This document shows positions 15,155 through 19,575 of a DNA stretch of 19,575 bases, piece after piece. The DNA comes from Dictyoglomaceae bacterium (GTDB taxonomy: Bacteria; Dictyoglomota; Dictyoglomia; Dictyoglomales; Dictyoglomaceae): assembly GCA_026417425.1 (NCBI GenBank), contig JAOADF010000046.1, positions 1 to 19,575 of the forward strand. The letters run 5' to 3'. A program made the position numbers and the translations under genes. How positions within the stretch are numbered: position 1 is the stretch's first letter; every line of letters starts with the position of its first letter. The notes under the pieces are model-generated. The model was given only the letters and a program-made list of their open reading frames with translations, ran no database searches and was not told the origin of the DNA.

Positions 15155-15595
15155 TTACTTCTTCCCTGTAAGTTGAGAAATTACCTTATCAGTTATATCA
15201 GATCCACCCCAAACTACTGCATTTTTATCTAACACTACACTATATCCTTCTTTTTTAGCTAATTCTGAGAAGGCTTTTTCTACTTCTTTCATTAAGGCAT
15301 CCACCGCTTGTTTATAAGGTAGAAGTTCCTTGTCATACTGATCTGCTAATTTTTTGATTTCATCTTGAGATTTTCCTTGTTGCTGAGCTTCCTGAAGTTT
15401 TGATAATCTTGTTTGATATTCCTGATTAAGTTTATTATAGGCATTAAATAGAGGGGTATAACTTTGGATAATTTTCTGCTGGTCGACATAAGCTATCTTA
15501 ACAGTTGTAGGAGTTTGAGCGGTGACAAATCTTAATCCTATAAAGAGAAATGCTACAGCTATTACTAATATTAGACTGAGCTTATAATTTTTCAT
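15155..15595 (-). CDS. Skp/OmpH-family periplasmic chaperone, copy 1
   Basis: A 146-residue OmpH/Skp protein. A classical signal peptide occupies residues 1-26 (charged start, hydrophobic 7-20, VTA cleavage before Gln27), so it should be soluble in the periplasm, unlike copy 2. KIAYVDQQKIIQSY (33-46) begins the body. A Gln/Lys/Glu-rich helical hairpin spans about 50-115, and VVLDKNAVVWGGSDIT (120-135) ends it. The Gln-rich hairpin differs from the Lys/Glu-rich hairpin of copy 2. A strong AGGAGGT (15610-15604) lies eight bases before the ATG, suggesting high expression. Its position between Omp85 genes and lpxD matches the bamA-skp-lpxD order well known in Proteobacteria. Confidence 0.9.
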   Translation of the reverse strand: MKNYKLSLILVIAVAFLFIGLRFVTAQTPTTVKIAYVDQQKIIQSYTPLFNAYNKLNQEYQTRLSKLQEAQQQGKSQDEIKKLADQYDKELLPYKQAVDALMKEVEKAFSELAKKEGYSVVLDKNAVVWGGSDITDKVISQLTGKK

Positions 15596-15615
15596 CTTTT
15601 AATACCTCCTAAGAT

Positions 15616-17079
15616 TTAAAAATTTAATATGGTACATAATTCCCATTCTAATTTCTCTATAGATTTAAAAACAAAAGAAGACTTAAAAATCCATGGATAA
15701 TTAGTCCAAATAAAATCTAAACCTCCCCAAAGAGTAAAAATAATATCTGAAAAATTCCTAATCTCTGATAAATTAAATTCGCTATCACCTCCAATATTTA
15801 AGAAAATATAACTTTTTAATGAGACAGGAAAACCATAACTAAATTTGATATTTATACCACTTTTCTCCTGAGAATTTCCTAAAATATACTTTAATTCTCC
15901 CTTTGCCTCTAAGATTCTTTCTTCCACTTTCTCTCCATAACTCCAATAATTATCAGTGAGTAATCTTAAAAGGGTATAGTTTTCAGGAGAACCTCCCCCA
16001 ATAAAATCCATAGATAAATTTAATAGACTGCCTTTTATATTAAAATACTCTCTTTTAACCAAATTGTTTCTTTCAAAAGAAAAAAGAAGAGCTTTATTCC
16101 CTTGAGGATTAAGGGGAGATCTATATCCTATCTTTACTTTAAGATCCCTTCCAAGTTCCTTTAAAAACAAAAGAGATATATAATTATTATTCAATATAAT
16201 ATGAAAATTCTCCTTTTCCCATGAGAAGTTATAAAAAGGAGAACTCTCTTTAGAAATGAATGAATTTATAGATATTTTACCAATATTTAAGTTGTAAAAA
16301 GAATATAGAGTATTAAAATTTAATGGAGAATAGAAGGAGAAAGAAAAAGAATTTTTGAAAAGAGGCATTAAGGAAAGATATAGTATCGTTCCATTATCTT
16401 CAATTTTATAATTATATTTAATTATTAAAGGTATTTCCTCTCTTAATAATTTTTGATTTGCTAACTCTATTTTTATAATATTCAAATCTTCGCCTCTTTT
16501 AATATTCACTAACTTTTTTATTAATTCTTGCTCTTTATTAGAATTTGTCTCATATATAACTTCTTTTATTGGTGGAATTTCTTCCCAAATAAAGCTTAAT
16601 ATATTATTCTCAAATTTATATGTAGGATCAATTGCAAGGGGAAAACCATATTTCTTATATAAATCTTTAATTTTATTAATATCTTCTTGAACCTTATCTA
16701 ATATAAAAAATCTTCCAGAATCTGAATAAATATTTTTCCTTATTTCTTTTTCCTCTAATAATCTAATCTTAGGAAATTCTACCTTTTTTATTATGGGATA
16801 TTCTTTTACTTTAATTATTAATTCATATCCTCCATTTATCTTATTTAAGAAATAATTTATATCCTCAAATATTCCCATGTTTTTTATTCTCTGAATTTCC
16901 TCTTTTATTATTTCTTGAGAATAGCTTTGGAAAGGTTTTATATTTAGTAGTTCTTGTATTTGAGAATAAGGAGTATATCTAATTCCTTTAAATATAATCC
17001 CTTGTAAAAAATATTCTTCACCATAAATAATATTAAAAATAAAGATAAAAACTATTAATATTAAAAATCTCTTTCTCAA
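15616..17079 (-). CDS. Short Omp85-like protein: signal peptide, three POTRA-like domains, reduced barrel
   Basis: A 487-residue outer-membrane protein candidate. Residues 1-20 are a signal peptide. Three POTRA-like repeats follow at about 24-95, 96-168 and 169-237, each with the beta-alpha-alpha-beta-beta pattern; the first is the clearest (GIIFKGIRY, then MGIFEDINYF and IKVKEYPII). The rest (about 240-487) alternates polar and aromatic residues like a beta barrel and ends in Phe. It is about 75 residues shorter than the barrel of the neighbouring BamA, and I do not find the conserved (V/I)RG(F/Y) loop-6 motif. A divergent BamA paralogue or accessory insertase is likeliest; an unrelated POTRA-barrel protein is possible. 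It starts at TTG 17079 with GGAGG seven bases upstream and lies 17 bases after bamA. Confidence 0.72.
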   Translation of the reverse strand: MRKRFLILIVFIFIFNIIYGEEYFLQGIIFKGIRYTPYSQIQELLNIKPFQSYSQEIIKEEIQRIKNMGIFEDINYFLNKINGGYELIIKVKEYPIIKKVEFPKIRLLEEKEIRKNIYSDSGRFFILDKVQEDINKIKDLYKKYGFPLAIDPTYKFENNILSFIWEEIPPIKEVIYETNSNKEQELIKKLVNIKRGEDLNIIKIELANQKLLREEIPLIIKYNYKIEDNGTILYLSLMPLFKNSFSFSFYSPLNFNTLYSFYNLNIGKISINSFISKESSPFYNFSWEKENFHIILNNNYISLLFLKELGRDLKVKIGYRSPLNPQGNKALLFSFERNNLVKREYFNIKGSLLNLSMDFIGGGSPENYTLLRLLTDNYWSYGEKVEERILEAKGELKYILGNSQEKSGINIKFSYGFPVSLKSYIFLNIGGDSEFNLSEIRNFSDIIFTLWGGLDFIWTNYPWIFKSSFVFKSIEKLEWELCTILNF

Positions 17080-17086
17080 TTTCTTC

Positions 17087-17091
17087 CCTCC
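17087..17091 (-). promoter_or_regulatory. Shine-Dalgarno deciding the TTG start of the short Omp85 gene
   Basis: GGAGG lies seven bases before TTG 17079, directly ahead of the charged start of the signal peptide. The nearby ATG (17093) is in another frame and stops after five codons. Confidence 0.7.
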
Positions 17092-17096
17092 ATTTC

Positions 17097-19575
17097 TTAA
17101 AATACATCTCCAAAACTAAAATGAATTCTCCACTTAGTATTTGGATCTAAAGGATCCTGACCAAAATTATATCCAAAATCTAATCTAATAGGAATAATTA
17201 AAGTTTCATATCTTAATCCTATTCCTACTCCATTATATAGTTTAATATCTTTTAAAGAAGTTATACTTTTTAATGAAAATGCATTTCCCGAATCAAAAAA
17301 CAAAATCCCATATAATCCACTTCCTAAAGGAAATCTATACTGTAGATTAAATACAAAATAAGAGTCTCCCCTAAATTCATTATCTATATAACCTCTTATG
17401 GTGTTTGCTCCTCCAACTGTGAATAGCTCAGAGGAAGGCATGTTTCCTTCTGAAAATCCAAGACCAATTTTAAAAGATAAAACATTTCTTTCTTTCATTT
17501 GAGAGATAGTTACAGCATCTCTTTGAGTCAAAGGAATATGCCACTGAAACTCTCCTTGATATTTTGCATAATTTGAACTACTTCCTCCTCCTGCAAACTC
17601 TACACCTAATACCTGCCTTGACCCTTGAGTAGGATTTAAGATAAAATCCCTTGTATCTCTAATAAAACTAAGATTAATACTGGCAATATTATTTTCTGTA
17701 TAAGTTGACCCGGAAATTCCTTGCCAAACCTTTTCATATTTAAAACCTAATCCTAAGCTTAGATATCCTCCAAGAGGATAAAAAAAGGAAAAACTTCCTC
17801 CTATTCTTTCTTCATCTATATTCTTTGATTCATTATCAATAATTGTCGTAGTAGTACTTTTCTTATCATATAATTTTAATTGAAAATTATTTCTATCTCC
17901 TAAGAACCAAGGATCAGTAAAGCTAATTTGATAGTTGATCTTTCCCAAACCTGTTATTTGAAGATTTAAGCTCAGTTTCTGTGCTTTTCCTAATAAGTTA
18001 TTTTCTACATATTCTATATATCCATAAAATCCAGAGGATACTCCATATCCACCTCCAAAGTTTATAGACCCTGTTAACTTTTCCTTTGCTATATAAATTA
18101 CTTTGATCTTATCCTCATCAGAGCCAGGTTCTAATTTAATAGACACATCTTCAAATATTCCAGCATTGTATATTCTTTGTAAATCTTGTTTAACTGTTTC
18201 CCAGTTGAATGCTTCTCCAACCTTTAAAGATATTTCCCTTTTAATAACATTCTTTTCGGTAGGTCTTCTAAGAAATGCCATAAAGTAAAGAGTAGATGTC
18301 TCTGTTGTTGGTTGAATTTGAATATTAATCTCCTCTACAATGTATTCTTTAAAGAAAAAGGTTAGTTCACCTTCTTCTGTAAATTTGAACTCCTGTAATA
18401 CAGTAAAGACAAATCCCTTTTGCTGTAAATATTTTTGCAAATTAGTGATATCTTCTCTCAAAAGATTATAATTTATGGGCTTTCCTTCTCTTAACTTCAT
18501 ATTCTTCTTAAGTTCATCAAAGGATAAACTATAAAGTCCTTTAAAAACTATTTTGTTAATTATTGGATTTTCCTTTAATTTAAAAACTAACTCTATCTTA
18601 TCTTGATTTATATTTTTCACAACATCAATTTTTTGAAAATAACCTGATTCTTCGATTTTTGAAATCTGCTCTTTTATCTTATCTTCATTTAAAAAATCTC
18701 CTTTTTTCAAAATAATATACTTTTCTAAGGTATTAAAATCCAAATATTTTAATCCCTCAAATACAACTGATGATATTATTGGATTTTCCTTCACTATAAA
18801 AGTAAGATATACTCCAGAAGCACTAAATATCTTCTTGATCTCCACACTATCAAAATAAGAACTATTTAATAAAAGATTTTTCTTCTCTTCAATAAAATCT
18901 TCATTATAAAATTCCTTTTTTCTTAAAGAAAGAAGAGATATTATCTTATCTGTTGGAAGATTAACGTTACCTTGAATAGAAACCCTTAAAATTGGTAAAT
19001 TCTCCTTAAAAATTAATTTTACTTTAATTTCTTCCCCTTCTTCCATAACAGACCAGAAAATTTTCTCAAAATATCCTGTATTTATTAATTTCGCCTCTAG
19101 GGTTTCTTTTAAATTTTCAGAATAAAATACTTTCTCTAAGGGCTTAAAAACATTATTCTCTACCTTTCCTTTCAAACCTAATATTTCTATAATCTCCAAA
19201 TTATTTATATTATTTAACCCTTCAAAAGATATCTCAGATATCACAGGATTCTCATTAAAATAGAAAAAAACAAAAGCTTTTCCCTTTTCCTCTGAATAGA
19301 TAAAATCTACTTTTGAAAAGAAATTTGTCTCTATTAAAATTTTCTTCTTTTCCTCTAAAAGGGATTTTGATACAAAATCTCCAGTTTTTAATTGAACTAT
19401 TTCTTGAACCTTCTCTATAGGGATATTTTTTAGTCCAAAGTAATTTATCCTCTCTATAACAGGTTTTTCCATAAATATAAAGTTAAGAATTACCCCATCA
19501 TCTATTTTTTCTTCTCTTATCTCGATATCTTCAAAATAGTCAGTCTCTAAAAATTTCTTTCTTTGATCCCATATT
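17097..19575 (-). CDS. bamA: BamA-family outer-membrane assembly protein, 5' end beyond window
   Basis: Core of the machine that folds and inserts beta-barrel proteins into the outer membrane. The frame stays open to the window edge: 825 residues are visible, and the first 34 before the Met codon at 19472 already read as the end of a POTRA domain, so that Met is internal. Six complete POTRA domains follow at visible residues about 38-112, 113-196, 197-266, 267-338, 339-413 and 414-500. The last carries the KREI block and runs into TGSINFGGGYG, as in E. coli POTRA5 and strand 1. The barrel covers about 501-825, with the loop-6 IRGY motif at 726-729, FFDSGNAF, GVGIGLRYET and a C-terminal Phe. 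E. coli BamA has five POTRA domains, so this array is enlarged. It leads the OmpH and lpx genes. Confidence 0.95.
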   Translation of the reverse strand, partial: IWDQRKKFLETDYFEDIEIREEKIDDGVILNFIFMEKPVIERINYFGLKNIPIEKVQEIVQLKTGDFVSKSLLEEKKKILIETNFFSKVDFIYSEEKGKAFVFFYFNENPVISEISFEGLNNINNLEIIEILGLKGKVENNVFKPLEKVFYSENLKETLEAKLINTGYFEKIFWSVMEEGEEIKVKLIFKENLPILRVSIQGNVNLPTDKIISLLSLRKKEFYNEDFIEEKKNLLLNSSYFDSVEIKKIFSASGVYLTFIVKENPIISSVVFEGLKYLDFNTLEKYIILKKGDFLNEDKIKEQISKIEESGYFQKIDVVKNINQDKIELVFKLKENPIINKIVFKGLYSLSFDELKKNMKLREGKPINYNLLREDITNLQKYLQQKGFVFTVLQEFKFTEEGELTFFFKEYIVEEINIQIQPTTETSTLYFMAFLRRPTEKNVIKREISLKVGEAFNWETVKQDLQRIYNAGIFEDVSIKLEPGSDEDKIKVIYIAKEKLTGSINFGGGYGVSSGFYGYIEYVENNLLGKAQKLSLNLQITGLGKINYQISFTDPWFLGDRNNFQLKLYDKKSTTTTIIDNESKNIDEERIGGSFSFFYPLGGYLSLGLGFKYEKVWQGISGSTYTENNIASINLSFIRDTRDFILNPTQGSRQVLGVEFAGGGSSSNYAKYQGEFQWHIPLTQRDAVTISQMKERNVLSFKIGLGFSEGNMPSSELFTVGGANTIRGYIDNEFRGDSYFVFNLQYRFPLGSGLYGILFFDSGNAFSLKSITSLKDIKLYNGVGIGLRYETLIIPIRLDFGYNFGQDPLDPNTKWRIHFSFGDVF

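Noticed and set aside
19470..19472. Met codon as the start of bamA
   Set aside because: The frame is open through all 34 complete upstream codons, and these read as the end of a POTRA domain (FLETDYFEDIEI), so the Met is internal and the true start lies outside the window.

Overview
The window is AT-rich and almost entirely coding, with every gene on the minus strand. It reads as one long envelope-biogenesis gene train, going from right (upstream) to left (downstream), followed by a short housekeeping tail. The proteins are rich in Lys, Glu and Ile. The set combines a lipid A pathway, two Omp85 proteins, an archaeal/eukaryotic-type prolyl-tRNA synthetase, a DUF3084 protein, an EF-G-2-type GTPase and two LpxB-like proteins that I otherwise associate with cyanobacteria. 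This suggests a thermophilic, non-proteobacterial diderm. Dictyoglomus is my best guess; it is a judgement from gene content and composition, not a database result.

Right part (about 14.7-19.6 kb): the 3' part of a bamA-like gene with an unusually long POTRA array, a second short Omp85-like protein, and two tandem Skp/OmpH-type periplasmic chaperones. Middle (9.5-14.7 kb): lpxD-lpxC-fabZ-lpxA-lpxB, then a second LpxB-like glycosyltransferase. These enzymes make UDP-diacyl-glucosamine precursors and lipid A disaccharide. Next (5.2-9.5 kb): an MsbA-type ABC exporter, a Gfo/Idh/MocA sugar dehydrogenase, a third LpxB-like protein, and a membrane-anchored TPR protein. Genes from lpxD to the TPR gene abut or overlap by 4 to 47 bases, so a single translationally coupled transcript is likely.

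Left part (1-5.2 kb): lptB (the ATPase of LPS transport), a DUF3084 membrane coiled-coil protein, proS, dut, and the 5' part of an EF-G-like gene cut by the window edge. A consensus promoter in the 46-base gap before lptB, giving an almost leaderless mRNA, probably starts this second unit. An extended -10 box overlapping the dut stop codon may start the EF-G-like gene.

In function, MsbA would flip lipid A-type lipid, LptB would power its transport, and BamA plus the OmpH proteins would handle outer-membrane proteins. LpxH/LpxI/LpxG, LpxK, KdtA and the other Lpt components are not in the window. The largest intergenic gap is 59 bases (1264-1322), so no gene-free stretch over 300 bases exists. 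I saw no tRNA, rRNA, CRISPR array, insertion sequence or convincing terminator. The less ordinary points are the three LpxB-fold proteins, the BamA with at least seven POTRA domains beside a reduced Omp85, and a GnnA-like dehydrogenase with no aminotransferase partner in view.
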